Origin: Planctomycetaceae bacterium
GTDB lineage: Bacteria; Planctomycetota; Planctomycetia; Pirellulales; Thermoguttaceae
Reading direction: 5' to 3'
Assembly: GCA_004556055.1 (NCBI GenBank)
Contig: SFIW01000005.1
Coordinates: forward strand, 1 to 64,000
Length of the DNA stretch: 64,000 nucleotides
In this document: positions 41,793 through 50,644 of the stretch, in pieces
Position numbering within the stretch: the first letter of the stretch is position 1
Layout: every line of letters starts with the position of its first letter
Made by a program: the position numbers and the translations under genes
The notes under the pieces: generated by a model
Seen by the model: only the letters and a program-made list of their open reading frames with translations
Databases searched by the model: none
Told to the model about the DNA's origin: nothing

Positions 41793-42770
41793 TTACTGCC
41801 GAGGAAGCGTTTGTTCCTTGAGCGTTTTGACATTGGGGGGCGTCTCAACGGTTCTTTGGGGCGTCGGATTGGGCGAGAGGGGCGTTCCTTGGAGCGTACG
41901 CAGGCCTGCGGGAGCGGAAGGCGTCGTTTCAGTCTTGGTCTTTGCGCTTTCTTGACGGAGACGATATTCGTCGGGTAGAACGAGGACGGGAGGCGCGGCT
42001 TTCCCGGGGGTGGACGACGCTTCCGGCGTGACGGTTCTCGCGCTTGCAGACGCTTTTGCTTTAGAGGGGGGAGTCTTTTGAGGGTCGCCTTCGACGGGAG
42101 GAATGGCTTCCGCGACGCCTTGGATCGGGGGCTTGAGCGTTTTCGTTTCGGAAGGTTTTGTCGAGTCTTCCGTCGCGGGGGCGCATGGATCGGGAGTCGT
42201 TCCGTCGTTGGCGCGAGCGGCTGCTCGAGCTGCGTCGAGCGCGTCTTGGCGGTTGGAGCCTGCGGGTCGCAAAACGCGAATCAAGACGGGTTCGTAGACG
42301 ATACGCGCGACGTAATGATCGACCCATACGCCAGGTTTTGTCTCTTCGCGCTTGAGGTCGACGACCTTGCGCGGTTCGATTCCACGCACGTAGTGATATT
42401 CATAGATATTGCCGTCGGAACCAAAAATGGTCCCAGATTCGGTCAAACGGTCGTTAGGGTCGCCAGGGTTTCTTGTCAAGGAAAGGTCGGCGTCTTCGGC
42501 GTCGGTTTGCGTCGTGGTACGCGACGCGACGGGAATCTGGTAGATCTCCGGCGTCATAAGGGAAACGTAGGGTGGGGAATAGGTTGTAACCTCGCCGGAG
42601 GAACCCCAAATTAAAGCGCCGCGTCCGACGTCGTTAAGGCAAGACGCGTTCACGTTCGGATCGTATGCGCGCGCTAGCGGTCGTTCTGACGTCGCGCCAA
42701 GACCCGCCAACAGGAGTGCAAACGCGACAACGCGTCTTTTTGACAGCATGTTTCGCATATATGACGTCAT
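41793..42770 (-). CDS. Secreted Pro/Thr/Lys-rich protein of unknown function
   Basis: This 325-residue protein is not recognised. It has a signal peptide (RRVVAFALLLAGLGATS). A folded N-terminal part of about 150 residues (GRGALIWGSSGEVTTYSPPYVSLMTPEIYQIPV, SDGNIYEYHYVRGIEPRKVVDLKREE) is followed by a long low-complexity tail rich in Pro, Thr, Ala and Lys from about residue 185. The tail could span the cell wall or periplasm. ATG 42770 has AAGGG five bases upstream. The upstream 250 bp are A/T-rich and probably hold its promoter. Confidence 0.65.
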   Translation of the reverse strand: MTSYMRNMLSKRRVVAFALLLAGLGATSERPLARAYDPNVNASCLNDVGRGALIWGSSGEVTTYSPPYVSLMTPEIYQIPVASRTTTQTDAEDADLSLTRNPGDPNDRLTESGTIFGSDGNIYEYHYVRGIEPRKVVDLKREETKPGVWVDHYVARIVYEPVLIRVLRPAGSNRQDALDAARAAARANDGTTPDPCAPATEDSTKPSETKTLKPPIQGVAEAIPPVEGDPQKTPPSKAKASASARTVTPEASSTPGKAAPPVLVLPDEYRLRQESAKTKTETTPSAPAGLRTLQGTPLSPNPTPQRTVETPPNVKTLKEQTLPRQ

Positions 42771-43029
42771 GTAAGCCCTTTTTACTTAAAGAAAGCGTGC
42801 ATTTTCTTTATTTTGCTTATTTTCCTTCTTGCAATATGTATAACAAAAAAGATTGATATTTCAAGAGTTGCTGGATTAATCGCTATAAATTGACGCAAGA
42901 AAGGTTTAAAGGTTTGGGTTCTAACGGATAAAGGAGATGTAGGTAAGAAAGATGTTGGCAAGAAATAAAAAGCCCTCGTAGACGGCGCGGCGCCACGAGA
43001 GTGTAATAGACGGCGAGTCTTAGTACAAA

Positions 43030-43389
43030 CTATCTGTTGTTCGCCTGTTCCTCTGCGCCAGAAATGGGCGTCGTTTCTTCAAGAGGTTGGAGATTTGGCT
43101 CCGAAGGCGTTTCTTGCTCTGCCTCTAGTGAAGCTTGAGAATCGATACTACGCGCGCCTTGGTCGACGATGTAATCGAAAATCGATCGATGAAAGACAAT
43201 CGCCGAGACAATAATCGCGACAAGAAAAAGCCAGTAAATCGTAGCAAAGATCGAGAAGTGCGAACGGGTTCCCTTCTTCCCCTTCGTTTCCCATGTAGTC
43301 TCGCAAAACTTGCATTGCATCGTTGAGTGTGGCAGGAGACGGGTCCACTGCCGTCCACACCTAGGGCAAATATAATAATACAATCTCAT
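43030..43389 (-). CDS. Small zinc-ribbon membrane protein
   Basis: This 119-residue protein starts with a zinc ribbon, CPRC at residues 8-11 and CKFC at 26-29. A single membrane segment (IFATIYWLFLVAIIVSAIVF, about 46-65) and an acidic Gln/Glu-rich tail follow. Proteins of this build are often membrane-tethered sensors or assembly factors; the role is unknown. The ribbon points to ATG 43389, although no clear ribosome site precedes it. In-frame starts up to 43521 would add a basic, unfamiliar 44 residues. Confidence 0.6.
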   Translation of the reverse strand: MRLYYYICPRCGRQWTRLLPHSTMQCKFCETTWETKGKKGTRSHFSIFATIYWLFLVAIIVSAIVFHRSIFDYIVDQGARSIDSQASLEAEQETPSEPNLQPLEETTPISGAEEQANNR

Positions 43390-43587
43390 AAGTAGAAGCT
43401 CTAGAAATGTTTTGAACGCCTTTACGCGGAAATGGTCCTTACGCGAATACAATTCTCCACGCGGTAATATTCTAACGACACACGACTTTAGAACAAGCGC
43501 CTTTGTCATTATATTAAACATTTTTACTGATTATACGAAAAAATCCCTCCTAGACCTTGGCGCATGAACCGTCTTTGAATTTGCGCG

Positions 43588-44667
43588 TCACTCGCTTTCC
43601 ATGAGGAACCGTTCGGCGTCAAGGGCGGCGCAAGCTCCCGACCCGGCGGCGACGATCGCCTGGCGATATCGCGAATCGGCGCAATCTCCTGCGGCAAAGA
43701 CGCCTGGAACGCTCGTCGCGGTCGCGGAAGCGGACTCATGAAGGATGAAGCCGTTTGCGTCGAGATTGAGCGCGCCTTCCAAAAACTCTGTGTTGGGACG
43801 TCGTCCGATCGCGACGAAAACGCCCGACGCCTCGATTTCCAACGGCGCTTCCTTTAAATCGAGCGTATTCGCGAGTTTCACGCGTTCGACGCCCTTCTCG
43901 GACGACCCTAGGATTTCTGTGGGAACGCGATTCCAGAGGAGCTCGACTTTGGGATTTTCGCGAAGTCTCTTTTGCATGACGTTTGACGCGCGGAGTTGGT
44001 CTCGTCGGTGCGCGAGGTATACTTTGCTTGCGAACTTCGTCAAATAGAGGGCGTCTTCCGCTGCGGAATCTCCGCCGCCGACGACGAGAATGGGACGCTT
44101 ATAGAAACGTGGCAACGCGCCGTCGCAGACAGCGCAGGCGCTGACTCCGTTGTTCTTAAAGAGCTCTTCCGAGGTTAGACCGAGCCACCGTGCAGAGGCT
44201 CCCGTCGCGACGATGACGGAACGCGCGAAATACTCGTCGCCGTTTGAATCGATTAGTTTGAAAGGCCTCTTGGAAAAATCGACCTTCGCGACGTCTTCCG
44301 AAACGACGCGAACGCCGCAGTCGAGAGCCTGTTTGCGCATGAGTTCGACGAGCGCGGGCCCCGAGACGCCGCGTTTGGAGGCGTCGTCGTCGAAGGTATC
44401 GTAAGGAAGCGCGTATTGGCGTTCTTCGGCGATCGTCGTTTTCAAATATTCACGCAGATCTCCGGCGGGAAATCCCGGATAGTTTTCAACATAAGTCGTA
44501 GTGGCGAGTTGACCCATGGGAAGTCTTCCCGCGTCTTGATTTTCAGGAGTGAGGGCGCCTTCGAAGAGAATAGGTTCAAGCGCGGCGCGCGCGGCGTAGA
44601 TAGCCGCCGTCCAACCGGCGGGACCGCTTCCAATAATCGCTACGTTTTGCGTCGTGACTTCGTTCAT
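43588..44667 (-). CDS. trxB: Thioredoxin-disulfide reductase (TrxB)
   Basis: This 359-residue flavoprotein has GSGPAGWTAAIYAARA near the N terminus for FAD, the redox pair CAVC (in SACAVCDGALPRFYKRP), the NADPH-binding GGGDSAAEDALYLTKFASKVYLAHRRD, and VPGVFAAGDCADSRYRQAIVAAGSG near the end. It reduces thioredoxin with NADPH. It is longer than typical TrxB (about 315-320) through small inserts such as the stretch between the FAD fold and the CxxC pair. ATG 44667 has AAGGAAG upstream; an ATG ten codons earlier lacks one. It follows the MCE gene on the same strand after 86 bp. Confidence 0.93.
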   Translation of the reverse strand: MNEVTTQNVAIIGSGPAGWTAAIYAARAALEPILFEGALTPENQDAGRLPMGQLATTTYVENYPGFPAGDLREYLKTTIAEERQYALPYDTFDDDASKRGVSGPALVELMRKQALDCGVRVVSEDVAKVDFSKRPFKLIDSNGDEYFARSVIVATGASARWLGLTSEELFKNNGVSACAVCDGALPRFYKRPILVVGGGDSAAEDALYLTKFASKVYLAHRRDQLRASNVMQKRLRENPKVELLWNRVPTEILGSSEKGVERVKLANTLDLKEAPLEIEASGVFVAIGRRPNTEFLEGALNLDANGFILHESASATATSVPGVFAAGDCADSRYRQAIVAAGSGACAALDAERFLMESE

Positions 44668-44753
44668 AGGGGTCTTCCTTTCTGTTGAATTATACATAAA
44701 CGCGCGTCCCTTGTCGGAACGCGCGTAAAGCGCTCAGCGGCAGAAACCGCGCG

Positions 44754-46826
44754 TCAGAGAGTCGCAGGGGCGACGAATTCGAGGGGAAGTCCGTCGTCTT
44801 CGAAGGCCTTAGCGTCTTGGATATCCTTAGGAGTCGCGACTCGGTTGACCGAGGTTGGAAGCTCTTCGATCGTCTCGCCGTCTTCCGGAGCGTAAGGGCC
44901 GAGGGATTGCGCGTTATTGTTAGGTCGCGTGTATCCTCCGATCGAATCTTTTGTCGAGTATCCTTTCGCGGAGATTGATTCTTCGCACGAGGGCGCTTCG
45001 CTCAGGGGCGCGCAAGTCGGCGCGTCGCAAGTTGGAACGTTGCAAGAAGGGATCGCGCAACTTGGCGCGGCGCAAGAGGATCCGCCGCTTGTCGGGGAGG
45101 AATCGTACGATTCCAGATCGAGGGTTTCAATCCCTTGGAAAGCGTCTCCCGCGTTGTAAATCGGCTGTGCGAGACACTGACCGTTCGCGTTCTGGACGTA
45201 GTTGACGAAGGATGCGCCATAGGGGCCCTGAACGCTCTGATACGCGTCGAGCGCCTCAACTGGAATCGCGTCTTCGCAGGAGTCTTTACCGCGCCCCGTG
45301 ATCGCGCCCCACAGGGAAGCGAGGGAAGAGCGCATTCTACCCGTCTTGACGGCGCAACTCTTCTTGCCGAAGAATCCGGTTGAAGGTCTCGACGCGATAG
45401 GCAGGAGGGAGTAAGACGAGCCCGCGCCGATTTCCTGGAGGGATCGCGTTGCGTCGAGTTCGTCGAGAGCGCCTTGATACGCGTCGCGCAGATCGGCGGT
45501 CATGAATTCTTCGTCCGCGGCGGGTTCATAGTAGTTTCGCTCGCGAATTCTGGAGCCCGCCGCCGTCTGACGATAGAGGGGCGAGGAAACGCCGCCGGTG
45601 GGCGAAAGAGTCTGTTTGCCGAAGGTTCCCGAGAATAGCGAGCCTTTGCTGGTCGTGCGATCCCACACGAGGGAGCTGGGCTTATGCGCGATCTTGTTTG
45701 TGAAGACTCGCGCGTCGTCCATGATCGGATACATTTTCTGCGTAATTTCTTCCGCGTTCTTGATGATGTTTCTGAGGGATTTCGCCGCGTCTTCCCCCGC
45801 GAGAACGCCGAAGGTCGAATTAGGATCTTGAATCTTCTCGTTAAGGGTTTCCGCCAACTCGGCGATATTGTCGACTGCCGAGCGGATATTGCCGATCGAG
45901 GAGCGCACGTCCCCCGCCGCGCTGTTAAGGGCTCCCATCATCTGAGTTCCGTCGTCGGAGAGCGCGGAGGTGAAGACGTCCAAATTATCAAGATTTTTAT
46001 CGACGAGATCAAAAGTCGTCTGAGCGCGCGCCAAGGTTTCGCGCACATCCTCGCCGATTTTGCTCGCGTCGCCAATGAAATTCTGGGCGCTTGAGCTCAA
46101 CTTGCTCATCTGTTCGAGGAGTTGAGGCGCTTCGCTCGTCGTCTTACGGAGGTTGTCGACGATTTCCTGATCCGAGACGACAAGGTCGAGATTATCCGCG
46201 AGTGATTTAATCGACGTCATCGTGCCGGAGAGGTTGTCGAAGACGCTTTGAAGACGCTCCTTCTTATTATTTAGCTCCGCGTCGTCGCCAAGGAAGGAGT
46301 TGATATTCTGCATGAAGAGAGTGACGCCTTCGCTCGCTTTATTGATATTCTGCAACGCTTGGGCAAGATCCCCTTCGATATTGCTAACGGTTCCCATCAA
46401 GTCGCCGGTGTTCTGACCTGGAATGAGGTCGTCGGCGCCGATTTCGAAGACTTCGCCCACGTAGTTCGGATCGTCGACGAACTCGATCGACGCGTCTCCC
46501 AGAAGGGTGCGATTGATCTTCGCGTATTCGTTCGAATAGATCTTAAACTGCGGTTCCAGCTCAAAGGAGACGTGAACTTCAGAACGATCCACTTCGTCTA
46601 TTAGCTCGACGGAGTAGACGCGTCCGATTTTAATTCCATTCTTGAGAACGAGGGAGTTTTGACTGATACCGCTTCCCTTTTGGAAGACGATCGTCATCCT
46701 CTGACCGCCGCTAGCGCCGACAAAGAAGCCCTTTTCCGACCCAAAAAGAATGGCCATGACAAAAACGCCGGCGATGATTCCGATGACCATCATTCCGATG
46801 AAAAATTCCATTCTTCGACTCGACAT
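44754..46826 (-). CDS. MlaD-like MCE-domain protein with long C-terminal extension
   Basis: This 690-residue protein has one N-terminal membrane helix (FFIGMMVIGIIAGVFVMAILFG), an MCE domain (about 40-120; TIVFQKGSGISQNSLVLKNGIKIGRVYSVEL, INRTLLGDASIEFVD), then a long helical part (about 150-390) like other MCE proteins that form needle-like tunnels. The C-terminal 300 residues are unusual: Tyr/Ser-rich, and near residues 580-612 five repeats of C-x-x-P-S/T. MCE proteins bind and move lipids between membranes with the MlaE-MlaF transporter, whose genes lie directly upstream. A full AAGGAGG precedes ATG 46826. Confidence 0.88.
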   Translation of the reverse strand: MSSRRMEFFIGMMVIGIIAGVFVMAILFGSEKGFFVGASGGQRMTIVFQKGSGISQNSLVLKNGIKIGRVYSVELIDEVDRSEVHVSFELEPQFKIYSNEYAKINRTLLGDASIEFVDDPNYVGEVFEIGADDLIPGQNTGDLMGTVSNIEGDLAQALQNINKASEGVTLFMQNINSFLGDDAELNNKKERLQSVFDNLSGTMTSIKSLADNLDLVVSDQEIVDNLRKTTSEAPQLLEQMSKLSSSAQNFIGDASKIGEDVRETLARAQTTFDLVDKNLDNLDVFTSALSDDGTQMMGALNSAAGDVRSSIGNIRSAVDNIAELAETLNEKIQDPNSTFGVLAGEDAAKSLRNIIKNAEEITQKMYPIMDDARVFTNKIAHKPSSLVWDRTTSKGSLFSGTFGKQTLSPTGGVSSPLYRQTAAGSRIRERNYYEPAADEEFMTADLRDAYQGALDELDATRSLQEIGAGSSYSLLPIASRPSTGFFGKKSCAVKTGRMRSSLASLWGAITGRGKDSCEDAIPVEALDAYQSVQGPYGASFVNYVQNANGQCLAQPIYNAGDAFQGIETLDLESYDSSPTSGGSSCAAPSCAIPSCNVPTCDAPTCAPLSEAPSCEESISAKGYSTKDSIGGYTRPNNNAQSLGPYAPEDGETIEELPTSVNRVATPKDIQDAKAFEDDGLPLEFVAPATL

Positions 46827-46917
46827 TGCATCCTCCTTGCGCTGAGCGTCTTAGCTCACGGCAAAACCAGTACCCTTGCGTCGCCGTCTGGTCGACGCAA
46901 ACGAGCGCATAACGCGC

Positions 46918-46958
46918 GCCGTTACTACTCTTATCGTCAGCGCGAGTAGAATGTTTAA
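46918..46958 (-). promoter_or_regulatory. Promoter-like block shared with the sigma factor gene (copy B)
   Basis: On the minus strand: TTAAAC (46958-46953), 17 bp, GATAAG (46935-46930), then AGTAACGGC ending at 46918. It lies about 90 bp before the MCE gene. The match to copy A at 41636-41676 includes spacing and the downstream nonamer. Confidence 0.5.
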
Positions 46959-46986
46959 CGATTGTAAGGAATTTTTTGATTTTTCC

Positions 46987-47892
46987 TCAAGTTTTTCCTC
47001 CCATATCCCGCAAGCGGTCTCCCGCTTCTCCTCTGATGAATTGAGAGACGCGGCGATCTTGCGAGCGCCAGATCTCTTCCGCCGTGCCGTCGAAGATCAT
47101 CTGCGGCTGCGTCGGTTCAAGCATAGAATGAGGATAGAGCATGACGAGACGGTTCGCGACTTTGACGGCGGATTTCATGTCGTGCGTGACGAGAACCCCG
47201 GCGACCTTGTGTCTATCGCGCGCGTTAATCATGAGTTCGTTGACGACGTCGCTCATGATCGGATCGAGTCCAGTCGTCGGCTCGTCGTAAAGCATAAGTT
47301 CCGGCTCCATAGCAAGAGCGCGCGCAAAACCGACGCGTTTTCTCATGCCCCCTGAGATTTCTCCCGGCGTCTTATTCCACACGACGCGCGGATTGAGTCC
47401 GACTTCTTCGAGAAGGAATTCGACGCGCTCGTTGATCTGCGCGCGCTTGACGTTCTTCTGGTGTTGGCGAATGGGGAAGGCGACGTTTTCGGAGATCGTC
47501 ATACTGTCGAAGAGCGCGGCCATCTGGAAGACGAAGCCGTAATGCGAGCGCGTTTCGGTGAGTTCTTTGTCGTTGAGGAGCGCGAGGTCTTTCCCCTTGA
47601 AGAGGACGCGTCCCGAGGTTGGCGTCACGAGCCCGATCATCGTTTTGAGGAGAACTGTCTTTCCGCAGCCGCTTTCCCCGATGACGGCGACGGTCTCTCC
47701 CTGTCTGATGCGGAGTGAAATGTCGCGCAGAACCTGGTTCTCCCCGAAAATGACGCTCAACGAGTCGATTTCAATAAGGGGAGGACGTCTTTTCAGCGTC
47801 TTTTGCGTTCCGTCGGGAGCGACGTAGAGGGAACCTTCAATAGAGTCGTTCTCTTGAATTTCAGGATTCGTTTCTTCTTCCGGAGTTCTCAT
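46987..47892 (-). CDS. mlaF: MlaF-like ABC transporter ATP-binding protein
   Basis: This 301-residue ABC ATPase has Walker A GESGCGKTVLLK, Q-loop FVFQMAALFDSMTISENVAFP, signature SGGMRKRVGFARAL, Walker B LMLYDEPTTGLDP and H-loop VLVTHDMKSA. The wording GLDPIMSDVVNELM is typical of MlaF. It powers lipid transport with the permease encoded just upstream (42 bp gap) and the MCE protein downstream. A 35-residue polar N-terminal extension (MRTPEEETNPEIQEND) precedes the fold. No strong ribosome site precedes ATG 47892. Confidence 0.93.
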   Translation of the reverse strand: MRTPEEETNPEIQENDSIEGSLYVAPDGTQKTLKRRPPLIEIDSLSVIFGENQVLRDISLRIRQGETVAVIGESGCGKTVLLKTMIGLVTPTSGRVLFKGKDLALLNDKELTETRSHYGFVFQMAALFDSMTISENVAFPIRQHQKNVKRAQINERVEFLLEEVGLNPRVVWNKTPGEISGGMRKRVGFARALAMEPELMLYDEPTTGLDPIMSDVVNELMINARDRHKVAGVLVTHDMKSAVKVANRLVMLYPHSMLEPTQPQMIFDGTAEEIWRSQDRRVSQFIRGEAGDRLRDMGGKT

Positions 47893-47934
47893 TTTTCGCC
47901 GTCCGCTTTATTCTTGGAGTTAATGAGTCGCGAG

Positions 47935-48795
47935 TTAAACGACGGACGCGGTGGCGCCGCCGAGTAAGAGCTGGTGGATTTGGTCAAGAGCGACGGCGAG
48001 GAGGAGATCGAGGAAGAGGATCGAGACGAAGGATAGAACGAAGGAACTCGTCGCGGCCTTTCCCACGCCTTCCGCGCCTGCGCCGCATCGGAATCCCTGA
48101 TGACAGCAAATAAGGGAGATTGCGGCGCCGAAAAAGATCGATTTGAACATTCCCGCGAAAATGTCGAACATGCTCACGACGTGTCTCGAATATTCCCAGT
48201 AATAGCTCCAGTCGACGCCCAAGAGATTGATGCTGAAGAACGCGCCGCCGATGACGCCGAGAAGGTCGGCGAAGAGTGTAAGGCCGGGGATGAGGATGAG
48301 GCACGCGAGGAATCGTGGCACGACGAGGTAATGAACCGGATTGACGCCCATGCTCGAAAGAGCGTCGATCTGTTCGGTGACGCGCATCGTTCCGAGTTCT
48401 GCGGCAATGGCGCTTCCGACGCGTCCCGCGAGCATCGTCGCCGCGAGAACGGGGCCGAGTTCCTTTACGAGGGAGAGGTTGATCGCCGCGCCGATTCTCG
48501 TTTCCATGCCGATGACTTTAAATTGCGGATAGGACTGAACGGCAAGAACCATGCCGATGAAGACGCCGGTGAGCATGACGACGGGAAGACTCAGAACGCC
48601 GATATTGTAGAAAGCGGGTGTGAGGGTTTCGCGTCGCGGCCCTTTGGCGACGAGCCAAAAGATGGTGGAAAGGGAAAAGACGGCAAGATTACCCGCCAAC
48701 GCAATTCGCTTTGAAATGGCGCTCCCCATCTTGGAGACGCTGTGTGTAAAACGCCCCCAGATCCATTCTTGTCGTGCGTTCGTGTCTCTTTTCAT
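47935..48795 (-). CDS. mlaE: MlaE-like ABC transporter permease
   Basis: This 286-residue membrane protein has about five or six helices and family landmarks FYNIGVLSLPVVMLTGVFIGMVLAVQ, ELGPVLAATMLAGRVGSAIAAELGTMRVTEQIDAL and FFGAAISLICCHQGF. It forms the membrane channel of the Mla-type lipid transporter. I chose ATG 48795 (MKRDTNARQEWIW); a TTG at 48894 and ATG 48873 or 48729 are in frame, so the exact start is open. It heads the mlaE-mlaF-MCE group, with trxB after it. Confidence 0.9.
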   Translation of the reverse strand: MKRDTNARQEWIWGRFTHSVSKMGSAISKRIALAGNLAVFSLSTIFWLVAKGPRRETLTPAFYNIGVLSLPVVMLTGVFIGMVLAVQSYPQFKVIGMETRIGAAINLSLVKELGPVLAATMLAGRVGSAIAAELGTMRVTEQIDALSSMGVNPVHYLVVPRFLACLILIPGLTLFADLLGVIGGAFFSINLLGVDWSYYWEYSRHVVSMFDIFAGMFKSIFFGAAISLICCHQGFRCGAGAEGVGKAATSSFVLSFVSILFLDLLLAVALDQIHQLLLGGATASVV

Positions 48796-49289
48796 CTCTC
48801 GCAACCCTGTGCTGAAGCGTGATCCTCGTAAACTACCGCCGTCTCTGAATCCCAAACGGCCCCTTTTCTTCATTATCGACCGTAGCGCCGTCAACTTTAT
48901 ACAATTCGTTAAAAGTAGAATCTTCAGCGTGTTTTGTTAAATCTTTTTTGCATTGTATCCATTATAAACGGACGACGGCTCTTTCAAGCGTCGCACAATA
49001 ATCTTGAGGCATAAGTAACGGGGCTTTGAAGCGCTCTTGCGCGGTGAGGAAAGAATTCCTATATTCATGGGGGCGTATTTTGAAATTAACGCCTAAATGC
49101 TGAAAATCGTTAAAATCTGAAAATAGCGAATTTTTTGTTAAACTTTTTGCTGTTACAGTCGATGCATTCAGTATAAACGTCGTAGCTTGTCGCTTGGCAT
49201 GTGTTCATTGACAAGAGCCCAGGATCGAATGAACGGATTTCGTTCGAAGCGACGTTGATGTTGAAAGGGACGTCACAGGGAGTTACCCC
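48796..49289. other. Intergenic stretch between divergent mlaE and lipoprotein genes
   Basis: I see no gene in these nearly 500 bases. The right half is A/T-rich. Two imperfect copies of TTTTGTTAAA-(T)C-TTTTT...TATAAACG occur at about 48932-48970 and 49134-49179, with inner spacings that differ by 8 bases. The second ends about 110 bp before the lipoprotein gene, where TATAAA (49172-49177) could be a -10 box with only a weak TTGCTG 19 bp upstream. Confidence 0.4.
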
Positions 49290-50450
49290 ATGAATAAATC
49301 ATTCCGCGCGTTTGCGTCGACAACGTGCGCGCTTTTACTAGTCGTAGGAACGACCGGCTGCCAAACCGGTTGGAGCTTCCATAATCCTTTTGCGAAGACT
49401 CCAAAGGCGGAACAAGCGAAGGCCCCGGACGAGTTGGACGAAGACTTTGACGCGGAGAGGGACGATCGTCTTGCGAAGATTGACGATATAACGCCTCCGC
49501 CGGAGAATTATACGGTCGAGGAGAAGGAATCGAAGTCCGAACGCAGCTACGCGCAGAAGGGACGTTACGACTCCGGCGACGAGGGAAGCGCGCTCGCAAG
49601 CGCCTCTGAACCGAAGGCGGAGAGCGTCGATTCGGATTATCGCACGCCGAGCTTCGCGAAAAACTATCAAGAGACGACGCAGCCGACCGTTGCATCGACG
49701 GAGACGACTTCCGTTCCGAACGGCAATAGCGCGAATTTGTCTCCTGCGCCGGAGAGCTCTTTAGCGTCGACTCAAACTCAGGCTCCTTTCGATACTCAAG
49801 CGCCCCTGCAAAACGTGGGTTCCGCGAATCCCGACGCGCTTGTCGCCGCAACGACTCAGCCGTACGTAGCGCAAAACGCGCCGATTCAGCAGAACGCGCT
49901 TACTTCTCCAAACGCGACGCAGAACTATGCCGCCGCGCCTGATTTGAACACGACGCAGACCTACGCGACCACTCCCGACCCGTATGCGACTCAAACGTAC
50001 GCCTCAAATCAGCAGAACGTCGCCCAACAAAGCGCGATGACGCCCGAATTAAGCGCGACTCAGCCGTACGTCGCTCCTAACTCGAACGCGTATCAGGCGC
50101 AGAACGCCGCGCTTGGGAGTAATGTCGCCGCGTCGTCGACAGCGAACTCTTCCGCGCTCCAAGGCTTCGGATCCGCGACGGGAGGTTTGACCGGTCTTCC
50201 CGACGATTTCCCCACCGCAACTAATTCGATCGCGCAGGTAAGCGGTTCGACGCCCGCCAATTCCGGGCTTGCGACGCAGCGTCAGCCCGAGACGGTCGCG
50301 CTGAATTACGACCCTCTCGCGACGTCTGAAACGACGGCTACCGGATTTGGATCGGCGGTAGGTACGACGCCCAATACGGACGTCGGAACGGGTTTGTATG
50401 CGCCTCAAGCGACGACGACGGGTTCAACGTTGGGGAGTTCGCTCTACTAA
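49290..50450 (+). CDS. Lipoprotein-like protein with Gln/Asn/Thr-rich repeats
   Basis: This 386-residue protein has a signal peptide ending in VVGTTGC, a near-lipobox, so Cys24 may be lipidated. An acidic segment (about 45-75) is followed by a long low-complexity region (about 140-270) of short degenerate repeats such as TQTYATTPDPYATQTYAS and SATQPYVAPNS. A Ser/Thr/Gly-rich tail ends GSTLGSSLY. No domain is recognised. It may be an anchored, disordered surface or periplasmic linker. AGGGAG lies about six bases before ATG. A strong terminator follows. Confidence 0.7.
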   Translation: MNKSFRAFASTTCALLLVVGTTGCQTGWSFHNPFAKTPKAEQAKAPDELDEDFDAERDDRLAKIDDITPPPENYTVEEKESKSERSYAQKGRYDSGDEGSALASASEPKAESVDSDYRTPSFAKNYQETTQPTVASTETTSVPNGNSANLSPAPESSLASTQTQAPFDTQAPLQNVGSANPDALVAATTQPYVAQNAPIQQNALTSPNATQNYAAAPDLNTTQTYATTPDPYATQTYASNQQNVAQQSAMTPELSATQPYVAPNSNAYQAQNAALGSNVAASSTANSSALQGFGSATGGLTGLPDDFPTATNSIAQVSGSTPANSGLATQRQPETVALNYDPLATSETTATGFGSAVGTTPNTDVGTGLYAPQATTTGSTLGSSLY

Positions 50451-50476
50451 GCCTGAAAGACAAGCTTAAAATAGCG

Positions 50477-50516
50477 GAGGGACTTCATTTTCGCGGTGAA
50501 GTCCCTCTTCTTTTTT
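50477..50516 (+). terminator. Intrinsic terminator after the lipoprotein gene
   Basis: An 11-bp perfect stem, GAGGGACTTCA with TGAAGTCCCTC (50477-50487 and 50497-50507), is followed by TTCTTTTTT. Confidence 0.88.
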
Positions 50517-50528
50517 GGTGTGCGGGAG

Positions 50529-50534
50529 TATAAT
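50529..50534 (+). promoter_or_regulatory. Possible -10 box for glnS
   Basis: A perfect TATAAT stands about 110 bp before the glnS start, just after the lipoprotein terminator. No convincing -35 box lies at the right distance, since that position falls in the terminator's U-run. Confidence 0.35.
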
Positions 50535-50644
50535 CAAAACGAATGTTACGCGCGGACGAACTGTTAAAACGGTTAAGTTTCGCGCCCTCAATTTATGTCG
50601 AAGCGCGGCGGCTACGCGCGCATTGAGTAGGAAAGTCGAAGGTT

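Noticed and set aside
45003..45085. 15-base repeats as a CRISPR-like or VNTR non-coding array
   Set aside because: The repeats are in frame inside the MCE protein and encode C-x-x-P-S/T units; there are no spacers.
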